Shown: positions 1 to 7,359 of the stretch, piece by piece
Layout of the letters: each line of letters opens with the position of its first letter
Position numbering within the stretch: the first letter of the stretch is position 1
Assembly (NCBI RefSeq): GCF_017356035.1
Contig: NZ_JAFIQX010000018.1
Span: 1 to 57,181, forward strand
Direction of reading: 5' to 3'
Source: Longitalea luteola
GTDB lineage: Bacteria; Bacteroidota; Bacteroidia; Chitinophagales; Chitinophagaceae
DNA length: 57,181 nucleotides
Program-made: the position numbers and the translations under genes
Notes under the pieces: generated by a model
Told to the model about the DNA's origin: nothing
The model's input: only the letters and a program-made list of their open reading frames with translations
Database searches by the model: none

Positions 1-771
1 CTGGTAAAAGAATGGCAGGCCCGGCCATTAGAACCGCTATACTGCATCGTGTGGCTGGACGCCATGTTCTATAAGGTTAAAGAGGAAGGTAAGGTTGTTA
101 GTCGTTGCGTTTACAATATCCTTGGGATAAACGCTGAAGGACGGAAAGATCTGTTGGGTACGTATATATCCGAGAGTGAAGGAGCCAACTTCTGGCTGGG
201 CGTATTGACCAACCTGCAGCAACGTGGTGTAACAGATATACTGATTGCCTGTATAGATGGCTTAAAAGGTTTTCCTGAGGCCATTGCCAGTATTTATCCG
301 GCCACCGAAGTACAGGCCTGTATTGTTCATCAGATACGCCATTCCATCAAGTATGTTGCCAGCAAAGATCAGAAGGTCTTTATGGCTGATTTAAAACCCG
401 TATATCAGGCTGTAAGTAAAGATGAAGCTGAATATAACCTGGAGCAACTGGAGGAAAAGTGGGGTAAGAAGTACCCTGTAGTGATTGATTCCTGGCGTCG
501 CAACTGGGATAAGCTTACTACCTATTTCCAATATTCGGATGCTATCCGCAAGTTGATCTATACCACCAATACTATCGAAGGGTTCCACCGGCAAGTACGT
601 AAGGTAACCAAAACAAAGGGCTCTTTTACCTCTGATATGGCATTGCTGAAGCTTATTTACCTGGCAACACAAAACATCCAGAAGAAATGGACGCAACCTT
701 TACAAAACTGGAGTCTGACCGTATCACAACTATCCATTAAATTTGGCGATCGGCTAAAACTGAGACTATAA
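1..771 (+). CDS. IS256-family (mutator-type) transposase, C-terminal part; 5' end outside the window
   Basis: The reading frame is open from base 1, so the gene begins upstream; the GTG at 49 is internal. The visible part matches the catalytic half of IS256/MULE-type DDE transposases, which cut and rejoin the ends of their own element. The residues that fit the acidic triad are the Asp in 'WLDAMFYKVK', the Asp in 'CIDGLKGFPEAI' followed by the family's 'QACIVHQIRHS' block, and the Glu in 'TTNTIEGFHRQVRK'. The C-terminus is of normal appearance and ends with a TAA at 769-771. There is no frameshift in the visible part, so it may be active. The element's right end follows at 883-905. Confidence 0.93.
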   Translation: MVKEWQARPLEPLYCIVWLDAMFYKVKEEGKVVSRCVYNILGINAEGRKDLLGTYISESEGANFWLGVLTNLQQRGVTDILIACIDGLKGFPEAIASIYPATEVQACIVHQIRHSIKYVASKDQKVFMADLKPVYQAVSKDEAEYNLEQLEEKWGKKYPVVIDSWRRNWDKLTTYFQYSDAIRKLIYTTNTIEGFHRQVRKVTKTKGSFTSDMALLKLIYLATQNIQKKWTQPLQNWSLTVSQLSIKFGDRLKLRL

Positions 772-775
772 AAAG

Positions 776-855
776 TCTCGTTGGTAACTGATGTTTTTAG
801 GATCTTTTGTACATAGCCAAGCTGCATCAAGTAAAAACATCAATTCCCAACGAGA
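776..855. repeat. Long inverted repeat just after the transposase stop
   Basis: Bases 776-798 (TCTCGTTGGTAACTGATGTT...) are complementary to 833-855 with about 21 of 23 positions pairing, around a 34-base loop. It starts five bases after the transposase stop and lies inside the element. It could be a transcription terminator, an RNA hairpin limiting read-through, or a relic of a second element. There is no U-tract after it, so a simple intrinsic terminator is not the obvious reading. Confidence 0.7.
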
Positions 856-924
856 TGACATCTGTTCTTTGAATTATTAAATGACACAGTTTATTTTACA
901 CTCCCTATAAACTTATTAATAAGA

Positions 925-955
925 AAGCCCCGGCGTACTGCCGGGGCTTCTTTTT
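925..955. terminator. Strong GC-rich hairpin terminator, probably bidirectional
   Basis: Stem AAGCCCCGGC (925-934) and GCCGGGGCTT (940-949) with a 5-base loop, followed on the plus strand by TCTTTTT. It lies just outside the putative IS end and downstream of the minus-strand gene at 991-2622, so it probably belongs to that gene. Confidence 0.85.
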
Positions 956-990
956 GGGGTTACTAATCCTTCTTTTATGGCTACTTATTT

Positions 991-2622
991 TTAACCGCGG
1001 GGTTTGGGCCCAAAGCGACCACCAAGACCACCTTTCTCATTAGCGCCACCTTCTTTTACCGGTTGGCTCTTTACTTCCTGCGGCTTTTTTTCTTTCTCTT
1101 CTTTTGCCTGTTGCTCTTTAGCCAGGCCCTCTTTTTCTTCTTTCTCTTTTTGTTCTTTGGCTAAACGTTCTTTCTCAGCACGTTCTTTATCTTCTTTTTC
1201 TTTCTGTTCTTTGGCTAAACGTTCTTTTTCTTCCTTTTCTTTTTGCTCTTTGGCTAAGCGTTCTTTCTCAGCACGTTCTTTATCTTCTTTTTCTTTCTGT
1301 TCTTTGGCTAAACGTTCTTTTTCTTCCTTTTCTTTTTGCTCTTTAGCTAAGCGTTCTTTATCGGCGCGTTCTTTATCTTCTTTGTCTTTTTGCTCTTTGG
1401 CTAAGCGGTCATTTTCTTCTTTCTCTTTTTGTTCTTTGGCTAAACGTTCTTTCTCAGCACGTTCTTTATCTTCTTTGTCTTTTTGCTCTTTAGCCAGGCG
1501 ATCTTTCTCGGCACGCTCTTTATCTTCTTTGTCTTTTTGTTCTTTGGCTAAGCGGTCTTTTTCTTCCTTGTCTTTTTGTTCTTTAGCCAGGCGATCTTTT
1601 TCAGCACGTTCTTTATCTTCTTTGTCTTTGTGTTCTTTAGCTATGCGTTCTTTTTCTTCCTTCTCTTTTTGCTCTTTAGCCAGGCGATCTTTCTCAGCAC
1701 GTTCTTTATCTTCTTTGTCTTTGTGCTCTTTGGCTAAACGGTCTTTTTCTTCCTTTTCTTTTTGCTCTTTAGCCATGCGATCTTTCTCAGCACGTTCTTT
1801 ATCTTCTTTGTCCTTTTGTTCTTTGGCTAAACGGTCTTTTTCCTCCTTTTCTTTTTGCTCTTTAGCCATGCGATCTTTTTCAGCACGTTCTTTATCTTCT
1901 TTGTCTTTGTGTTCTTTAGCTAAGCGGTCTTTTTCTTCCTTCTCTTTTTGTTCTTTAGCCATGCGATCTTTTTCAGCACGTTCTTTATCTTCTTTGTCCT
2001 TTTGTTCTTTGGCTAAACGTTCTTTTTCTGCTTTTTCTTTTTGTTCTTTTTCCAGACGCTCTCTTTCTTCACGTTCTTTTTGATTGAACCTGCCGCCAGG
2101 ACCAAAGCCACCTTTGGTCACATCATCTTTTTGGCCGAAGCGACCACCGGGACCATAGCCCCTTTTTTCTCTTTCCAGGCGCTCGCGCTCTTCACGTTCT
2201 TTTTGTTCTTTAGCCAGGCGCTCTCTATCCAAACGCTCTTTTTCCAATCTTTCTCTTTCCAGCCGTTCTTTTGCTCCGCGTTCCTTGGCATAACGTTCCC
2301 TTTCCAGGCGCTCCCTTTCTATACGTTCTCTTTCCAAACGTTCTCTTTCTTCACGTTCTCTGGCTGAAGGATACTTATCCGTGTTTCCGGTTCTGGGCGG
2401 TCTTGTGTTGTTATTAACTATAACTACCTGCTGTTGCTGAACCGGTTGTTGTTCCTTTACCACAACCACCTTTTCAATTACCTGAGGAGGTTGTTTAACA
2501 ACAATAACCCTGGTTTCCGGTTGTGCGGTACTATAAACCGTTGTGTGCGTAGGGTGGCACGCTGCTAGTAAAATTACTAATCCGGTATAGGTACATACCG
2601 AAAAGACTTGCTGGTAATTCAT
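991..2622 (-). CDS. Lipoprotein with a long charged helical repeat region (predicted single alpha-helix or coiled coil)
   Basis: A 543-residue protein that I cannot assign to a named family. Residues 1-22 form a lipoprotein signal with lipobox 'LLAAC' (Cys22), so it is probably anchored in the envelope. A Val/Gln-rich stretch follows, then two Gly-rich 'GPGGRF' segments. About residues 190-510 consist of about ten copies of a roughly 31-residue unit built from 'KDRLAKEHKDKEDKERAE' and 'KDRMAKEQKEKEE'. The C-terminus ends in another Gly-rich 'GLGGRFGPKPRG'. The alternating Lys/Arg/Glu pattern without heptad hydrophobics resembles single-alpha-helix stalks (as in TolA domain II) more than a true coiled coil. 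A spacer or tether role in the periplasm is inference. Large open frames opposite it are a by-product of the repeats. Confidence 0.8.
   Translation of the reverse strand: MNYQQVFSVCTYTGLVILLAACHPTHTTVYSTAQPETRVIVVKQPPQVIEKVVVVKEQQPVQQQQVVIVNNNTRPPRTGNTDKYPSAREREERERLERERIERERLERERYAKERGAKERLERERLEKERLDRERLAKEQKEREERERLEREKRGYGPGGRFGQKDDVTKGGFGPGGRFNQKEREERERLEKEQKEKAEKERLAKEQKDKEDKERAEKDRMAKEQKEKEEKDRLAKEHKDKEDKERAEKDRMAKEQKEKEEKDRLAKEQKDKEDKERAEKDRMAKEQKEKEEKDRLAKEHKDKEDKERAEKDRLAKEQKEKEEKERIAKEHKDKEDKERAEKDRLAKEQKDKEEKDRLAKEQKDKEDKERAEKDRLAKEQKDKEDKERAEKERLAKEQKEKEENDRLAKEQKDKEDKERADKERLAKEQKEKEEKERLAKEQKEKEDKERAEKERLAKEQKEKEEKERLAKEQKEKEDKERAEKERLAKEQKEKEEKEGLAKEQQAKEEKEKKPQEVKSQPVKEGGANEKGGLGGRFGPKPRG
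1110..2050 (-). repeat. In-frame tandem repeat, period about 93 bases, inside the 991-2622 gene
   Basis: The DNA behind the Lys/Glu repeats recurs with a period near 93 bases (31 codons), about ten times, with scattered synonymous and conservative changes (RMA/RLA/RIA, EHKDK/EQKEK). Such an array can expand or contract by slippage, so copy number probably varies between strains. It is coding and has no unique spacers, so it is not a CRISPR array. Confidence 0.9.
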
Positions 2623-3190
2623 GAGGTACAGTTTTTAAGGGTGAACTTCCTCCTGTGCATCAACAGGTTGTATAATACCACGAGGATGTTGTTATAATAA
2701 CGTTTATTATGCATTTTTGGTATATAAAAAGATTGTAATTCATTAATAATGTGGAAAATAGGTTGCTCATTTAGTTCAGTCAACATGGTATGGAATAGTT
2801 CGCGTTATTGATACGCTCTGCCTGTCGTTGATTACGCTGTAGGCATTTAATAAGATGGCCTGTTTGATTTACAACAATTAATCTAAAGAGAACACGACAT
2901 AACCGGTTCGAGGTATTGATTATTAAATTTTTTTAATGTAGCTTAGGCAGGAAATTTATAACAGTTCCGTATATCCCCTATTGTGATTTGCAATTAAAAT
3001 TCTCTTTGGTTTACCAGCTCTGTAAGTAAGCAATTGAAACAATTGGTTAAGGATCCCTGTATGCCTTGCATCAGCCAGGGTATTTGCATCTGTACGCCTT
3101 CATACATTACGGTGATCGATGGTCGATGTCAATAATATCGAATGGCAATTCATTTCTATTTTTTTCTTTAACCTTTAAAATCATGCGCTT
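2623..3190. other. 568-base intergenic region with no gene seen
   Basis: This lies between the divergent starts of the repeat lipoprotein and the cysteine peptidase, so it should hold both promoters. I see no exact TAnnTTTG -7 element. A short repeat CAATTG-AAA-CAATTG occurs near 3031-3046, and the stretch 2926-2945 is A/T-rich. No open frame here looks coding. Confidence 0.5.
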
Positions 3191-4303
3191 ATGAACAAGT
3201 CAGAAGAACTGAATGCGCTCCGCAGCACCCTGCTACAAAATGACGGCAGCTGGAATGCCGGAACTAACATGATTTTCGAACTTTCTGAGGAAGAGCAGAA
3301 CAAACGGCTCGGGTATACGCCTGGTCCGGGTGAGCCGAGCCTTAATGAACAGGAAGCCATAGCTCAGGCGAATCTGCTCAATTTCAATGTACGTAAAAGC
3401 GCTTATGGCAATGAGTTTGGTGCACCTGCATCATTCGACTGGCGCAACAAAGGCGGACAGAACTTCCTGACCCCTGTAAAAGACCAGGGAAGTTGTGGTT
3501 CCTGTGTGGCTTTTGGTACCATTGCTTCTGTAGAAAGCAGGATAAAGATATTGAAGAACAATCCGGCTTATGCTGTTGACCATTCAGAAGGTCATTTGTT
3601 CTATTGCCTGGCAAGGGCTGAAAGCCGTAACTGCAGCAACGGCTGGTGGCCCGACCGAGCTCTGGAAAATTATAAAACAACAGGAGTTACAGATGAAGCC
3701 TGCTACCCGTATGTAGCCGGTGATCAAAACTGCACAGGCCGTTGCGCTGATTGGCAAAACAGGGTAACCAAAATACAGTCCTATTCAAACAAAACAGACA
3801 TCGCATCCATCAAGGAATGGTTGGCCACCAACGGCCCGATGATCGCCTGTTTCTCGGTGTACTCCGATTTCTTCGCTTATAGTAATGGAATATACCGTAA
3901 ATCGGCCAATGCACAATTCCGGGGCGGCCACTGTGTTTGCTGCGTAGGGTATAACGATGCGCAACAGTTCTGGATCTGTAAGAACAGCTGGGGTGCAGGT
4001 TGGGGCGAAAGCGGATATTTCCGTATTGGTTATGGTGAATGCGGTATCGACAGCGCCATGCAAGGCGTAGATGCTATTGTTGACACAGCCTGGTTGAATA
4101 ATATCAGTGTAAGAGGTTTGTGGAATAATAAGTCAGACCGCAATGCCTACGCATATCTGGGGAATGAAGGCTGGAAAAGGATCACCAATAGCAATGATGT
4201 TAATTTCTACATGATGTTAAATGACCTGGCTACGGCTAAAACTGCCGGACGCAATATTTCAGCGCATGTTGAAAATGGTATCATTACCGAAGTGTATGCT
4301 TAA
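3191..4303 (+). CDS. Papain-family (C1A) cysteine peptidase with an extra C-terminal domain
   Basis: A 370-residue protein with the full papain signature: the oxyanion Gln99 and nucleophile Cys105 in 'QGSCGSCVAFG', His247 in 'GGHCVCCVGY' and Asn265 in 'CKNSWGAGWG'. Residues 1-78 look like a propeptide ('KRLGYTPGPGE' resembles the end of C1A pro-regions), and the mature start is near 'PASFDWRNKGG'. Many other cysteines (102, 139, 148, 171, 181, 185) suggest disulfides and an extracytoplasmic life. Yet no signal peptide is present, and an in-frame TAA at 3176-3178 excludes an upstream start that would add one. Residues about 301-370 form a separate domain that recurs in the next gene, 23 bases downstream. 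A chagasin-type inhibitor gene follows at 4915. Confidence 0.93.
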   Translation: MNKSEELNALRSTLLQNDGSWNAGTNMIFELSEEEQNKRLGYTPGPGEPSLNEQEAIAQANLLNFNVRKSAYGNEFGAPASFDWRNKGGQNFLTPVKDQGSCGSCVAFGTIASVESRIKILKNNPAYAVDHSEGHLFYCLARAESRNCSNGWWPDRALENYKTTGVTDEACYPYVAGDQNCTGRCADWQNRVTKIQSYSNKTDIASIKEWLATNGPMIACFSVYSDFFAYSNGIYRKSANAQFRGGHCVCCVGYNDAQQFWICKNSWGAGWGESGYFRIGYGECGIDSAMQGVDAIVDTAWLNNISVRGLWNNKSDRNAYAYLGNEGWKRITNSNDVNFYMMLNDLATAKTAGRNISAHVENGIITEVYA

Positions 4304-4326
4304 CTATTAACTAAAAAAACTATAAC

Positions 4327-4746
4327 ATGTCCAAAAAGAATATCCCAACTGAGATGCCTTCTGCAGCAACAGCATCATCAGTGAGCGAAAGCTTTGCACC
4401 GGAAGCACAACCGCTGGTGCCTTCAAAGGCAGACAATGGTAAAACAGGCGGTTCGCTGGCAGCTACACCATTTGATTCTATTAAAGAATTTGAAAAAGGA
4501 AAAGCCGAAGAAGGATTTGGCGCAGGTGTGTGGCATACCAATAAAAAGGTGGTAGGTGTATGGACCATTGCCCAAACCAGGAATGCGTGGGTGAATCTGA
4601 CTGATCTGGGCTGGAAGAAATTTTACAGCGGATCAGATTCTTCGATCGTAGCATTTAATATAATAACCGGAAGTGCGTTGGAAAAGCAGACTCCGGTAAA
4701 TGTGTTGATAGAGAACGACCAGATCATTGAAATGTATGCCTGGTAA
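4327..4746 (+). CDS. Small protein sharing the C-terminal domain of the adjacent cysteine peptidase
   Basis: 139 residues of no recognised family. Residues 1-65 are Ala/Ser/Pro-rich and probably disordered. Residues 68-139 line up with residues 301-370 of the upstream peptidase: both have a 'GLW'/'GVW' motif, then 'NAY' or 'NAW', a 'GWKR' or 'GWKK' motif, and an ending of the form 'EN..I.E.YA'. The gene starts 23 bases after the peptidase stop, so co-transcription is likely. The shared domain could mediate a common location, oligomerisation or substrate binding. The protein may be a partner, a decoy or a substrate of the peptidase. No signal peptide is seen, as with the peptidase. Confidence 0.8.
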   Translation: MSKKNIPTEMPSAATASSVSESFAPEAQPLVPSKADNGKTGGSLAATPFDSIKEFEKGKAEEGFGAGVWHTNKKVVGVWTIAQTRNAWVNLTDLGWKKFYSGSDSSIVAFNIITGSALEKQTPVNVLIENDQIIEMYAW

Positions 4747-4800
4747 GTTTGATGGCTAAAATCAATACTACTTTGGCAGGTTATATTTTACGGAAGCCAG

Positions 4801-4911
4801 ATGTCGGAAGTCGGAAGTCTGAAGTCGGAAGTCTGAAGCCGGAAATACAAGTTGCAATGAGTGGCGAGGATATAAATTTCGGGATATTCTGACCTCAGAC
4901 TTCTGACCTCT
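4801..4911. repeat. Degenerate heptamer array with inverted arms
   Basis: Bases 4804-4843 are built from tandem variants of GTCGGAA/GTCTGAA. Bases 4891-4910 (GACCTCAGACTTCTGACCTC) carry the same words on the opposite strand, so the arms could pair into a large imperfect hairpin. It separates the small partner gene from the inhibitor gene. Similar arrays with other base words occur at 27728-27850 and 33191-33352. Confidence 0.75.
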
Positions 4912-4914
4912 TTT

Positions 4915-5292
4915 ATGCCTGTCAAAGTAGTATTTATATTCTTAGTTTTTGTTGGTTCTTTAAATATGCAATGTATGCAGGAGTATCAATTAAGCGAAGC
5001 TGATAACGGAAAAAAGTTACAGTTGAAAATGGATGATCATGTCGTGATCAAGCTGCCCGCCAGTCCGGGTACCGGCTATAACTGGGAACTGCAGCCCAAT
5101 AATCATTTCAGGGTGTCTCATCAATTTAAGATGCAGGCTGATGCTGGCATAGGCTCGGGCGGCATGGATATCTTTGAGTTGAATCCGCAAACCCCGGTGC
5201 AAAATGGTTCCATACGGTTTTTATACCGCCGGGCCTGGGAAGATACTTCAAAGGCCGGTAAGCAGTTTGGTTTCAGTTACCAGATCCAGTAG
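4915..5292 (+). CDS. Chagasin-family (I42) inhibitor of papain-like cysteine peptidases, exported
   Basis: 125 residues, the usual size for this family. Chagasins are immunoglobulin-fold proteins that block C1 peptidases with three loops, and all three are recognisable. Loop L2 is 'SPGTGYNW' (residues 50-57; family NPTTGY.W), loop L4 is 'GIGSGGMD' (78-85; family G.GG), and loop L6 is 'RRAW' (105-108; family RP.W). Residues 1-20 are a hydrophobic signal sequence ending 'SLNMQC'. The Cys could be lipidated, but the lipobox is poor. Its place 168 bases after a C1A peptidase/partner pair suggests it protects the cell from that peptidase or from foreign ones. The start is the first ATG after the heptamer array. 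Confidence 0.85.
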   Translation: MPVKVVFIFLVFVGSLNMQCMQEYQLSEADNGKKLQLKMDDHVVIKLPASPGTGYNWELQPNNHFRVSHQFKMQADAGIGSGGMDIFELNPQTPVQNGSIRFLYRRAWEDTSKAGKQFGFSYQIQ

Positions 5293-5322
5293 CGCCAAAC
5301 CAGGGTTCATCTACCCCGACGG

Positions 5323-5763
5323 TTACCGTTTCAATGTGATCTTGTAAGTTTTGTAATCGACGGTTGAAGTGGCATGGCGAGGCTCGTGCAGCACCATGGA
5401 ATTATCAGTCAGTACAACGATGTCATATTTGAATGCCTTCACATTCATTTTTCGGTTCTTTTCCGAATAGGTATAGTTGGCAGTATCGTATGTATTATTT
5501 ATGAAAGAATACAGTTTACCATCCGTTCGGAAATCCATATACTCGCCGGTTTTGCCGTCATAACTGTTAGCAACGGGTGCGGCGGTTTCAGTATATGCCG
5601 TGTCAAGGATCTGAACAAGACTCCACTTGTTCATTATCTTTTCCGTTAGGCCTTTTTCTTCATCTTTTTTGCAGGCAGTAAAACATATGGTCAGGAATGC
5701 CATCCAGGCAATGGCAGTCAACGTGCTTTGTGCGTTAACGCAGTTTGGTACGAAATGCATCAT
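5323..5763 (-). CDS. Small lipocalin-like lipoprotein
   Basis: I chose the start at the double Met encoded at 5763-5758 because it gives a lipoprotein signal with lipobox 'CFTAC' followed by 'KKDEEKG', typical of Bacteroidota lipoproteins. The longer open frame (to 5901) would bury this signal. The mature part of about 115 residues has the pattern of the lipocalin-like families common in this phylum: 'NKWSLVQI' near the start, 'GEYMDFRTDGKLYSF' in the middle and short beta-strand repeats to the end. The ligand is unknown. It is convergent with the inhibitor gene, with only 30 bases between stops, so the two are not co-transcribed. Confidence 0.75.
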   Translation of the reverse strand: MMHFVPNCVNAQSTLTAIAWMAFLTICFTACKKDEEKGLTEKIMNKWSLVQILDTAYTETAAPVANSYDGKTGEYMDFRTDGKLYSFINNTYDTANYTYSEKNRKMNVKAFKYDIVVLTDNSMVLHEPRHATSTVDYKTYKITLKR

Positions 5764-6275
5764 GCGTATAACCAGGGTTTGATTAATGAAGAACCGGCTC
5801 GTTGTTATAACGAAGCCGCTGCATTTGCTATGGTTTGAGTGAGGGATGGTTATAAGCCTGCCACTGCAGCTGGCATGAGGAACCGCATCAGATGCAATCA
5901 AACTACAGAAAGGAATAAGCCGCTACGAACCGGCAATGCCATTAACCGGTGGTTTTTCAGGAAGAAGGATAAATAAAAATAAGAAAAAAAGATGAGTTAT
6001 AAATCAACAAGATCGGAGTCATTTCCTAACGGAGGTCATTATTTATACTAAAAAGAGCAAAAAAAAATACATTTATCCGGATGAAGCCGTACTAACAAAT
6101 TTGCAGGTGTTCAAAAATACCTGTAATTTCAAAGACAGACCGGGTCATTTCATAAAGCACTGTTACCCAGGTTAACTATATAACCAGCATTTTTATTCTT
6201 TCAGTACAGTTTCACCAGGTTAGGTTGATTGATTTGTTAGCTGCTCTTATTGGTTTACAATTAAAATTGGTGGCT
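5764..6275. other. 512-base region without a supported gene
   Basis: This holds the region upstream of both the minus-strand lipoprotein and the plus-strand basic-protein pair. The part around 5970-6070 is very A-rich with several A6-A9 runs. No exact TAnnTTTG element and no convincing coding frame is seen. Confidence 0.4.
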
Positions 6276-6641
6276 ATGGCTAAATCGCCTAAAAAGAAAG
6301 GCAATGGAAAGAAAAAGAAGGGAGCACAAGTTAGCCCCGTGAAACTGTATGCAGTTTCAAAAGGATTATTCACGCAGAACCCCGAAGCGCTTTTAAAACA
6401 ACTGCTGAAGGCGGACAGGATACTGCCCCGGCTGGTGCTTTATAAAGAGGATATTATCTATTTGTTCGGCATTGAACCTGACGAAGCCAACCGGCTGATT
6501 ACCCAGATACGCAGGAAAGAGAATACGGTAAATGGCCGCTGGGTTTTTATAAAGGAGTTGAGCAGGTATACCGGTGTTTTAGAGGAGCGAATATATGTGT
6601 ACCTGTTGAGTTTGACAGTGAAAGAACGCATTTTATCATAA
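6276..6641 (+). CDS. Small protein with Lys-rich N-terminus, possible nucleic-acid binder
   Basis: 121 residues from the ATG at 6276; the frame is open upstream but only a TTG is available there. Residues 2-18 are a basic tail ('AKSPKKKGNGKKKKG'). The rest is predicted helical, with two segments that could each form a small helical or helix-turn-helix unit ('LLKQLLKADRILPRLVLYKED' region and 'RWVFIKELSRYTGVLEERIY'). I do not recognise the family. The basic tail, small size and an even more basic neighbour 15 bases downstream make a DNA- or RNA-binding role plausible, but this is inference. Confidence 0.6.
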   Translation: MAKSPKKKGNGKKKKGAQVSPVKLYAVSKGLFTQNPEALLKQLLKADRILPRLVLYKEDIIYLFGIEPDEANRLITQIRRKENTVNGRWVFIKELSRYTGVLEERIYVYLLSLTVKERILS

Positions 6642-6656
6642 AGAAATACGATTGTT

Positions 6657-6875
6657 ATGCGAAAATCAAGAATGAAGAAGATCAAGACCTATGGCTACAA
6701 AAAGAAAAGAGTGATAGTGCCACGGGCAAAGAAGAAGAAAAAGAAATGGTGCACGGATAAGGAGTTTTATGCAGACTTTGTACCCCGCCATGTTATTCAA
6801 AGGCATGAAGGACGCAGGGTAAGGAAGGCGAAAAGGAGTGCCGATAAATCATCATCCATGCGGGTAGTAAAATAA
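6657..6875 (+). CDS. Very basic 72-residue protein
   Basis: About one third of the residues are Lys or Arg, with a run 'RAKKKKKKW' in the middle. There is no recognisable domain and no signal peptide. It begins 15 bases after the previous stop and is followed by a hairpin terminator at 6901-6932, which supports a two-gene unit. The composition would suit binding to nucleic acid or polyphosphate. A-rich codons could also create such a frame by chance, so confidence is moderate. Confidence 0.5.
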   Translation: MRKSRMKKIKTYGYKKKRVIVPRAKKKKKKWCTDKEFYADFVPRHVIQRHEGRRVRKAKRSADKSSSMRVVK

Positions 6876-6900
6876 TAGTGTTTTGTTTTACCATGAAAGG

Positions 6901-6932
6901 GGCCGTTCCACGTGGGGTGGGATGGCTTTTTT
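6901..6932 (+). terminator. Hairpin terminator after the basic-protein pair
   Basis: GGCCGTTCCAC (6901-6911) pairs with GTGGGATGGCT (6917-6927), allowing G-U pairs, with a short loop and a T6 run. It is 26 bases after the stop of the 72-residue gene. Confidence 0.7.
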
Positions 6933-7359
6933 ATTTCTATACCTGCAAGGTGCCGGGGTGCGGGCATGGATTTTTAAGACAGAACAGTAAGATAGTCAGA
7001 TATAATGGAGGAAGTTAATGGGTTCGGAGAAAGGAAATTCGAAGTACTTATTAAAAAGAATAATGTTTTTTTGTAACTTAATATCCAGGGTGATTTGAGG
7101 AATGTGGAAATTCTTGTTTTCTGGCTCCATTGGATGAAACGTTTTTTCACCTTAAATTCGTGCCGTATGGGTATCTGTTATCTTCCATATAACCTATCCG
7201 CCTTATTCTCACACACAACTAATCATTAACCAAGACCATCTGACGCATTATGCGCCGCCTTTACAATGGATGAGAAGCATTCCATTGCGATCGATTGTTT
7301 TGTCTTTCAGTAAATAAATTATTTGTTCAATTGAACTATGAATGCCGCAGGAGTAATCA
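6933..7359. other. Region upstream of the sigma-factor gene, no gene seen
   Basis: About 430 bases between the terminator and the ECF sigma start. No coding frame, repeat or clear -7 element was found; it presumably carries the sigma-factor promoter. Confidence 0.4.

Larger units (their letters stand above)
1..905 (+). mobile_element. IS256-family insertion sequence, right-hand part
   Basis: The transposase frame is followed by about 110 non-coding bases ending in 883-905, a sequence (reverse complement begins GGGAGTGTAAAATAAACTG) with the look of IS256-family terminal inverted repeats. The left end and the target duplication lie outside the window, so the boundary at 905 rests on the terminal-repeat appearance alone. 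Confidence 0.6.

Noticed and set aside
1110-2050. Regular 93-base repeats considered as a CRISPR array
   Set aside because: The repeats are contiguous, coding and without unique spacers.
1004-2083. Long plus-strand open frame of Ser/Phe/Leu repeats opposite the charged-repeat lipoprotein
   Set aside because: It is the complement of the Lys/Glu repeat and has no start context or domain; the minus strand has a lipoprotein signal and sensible ends.
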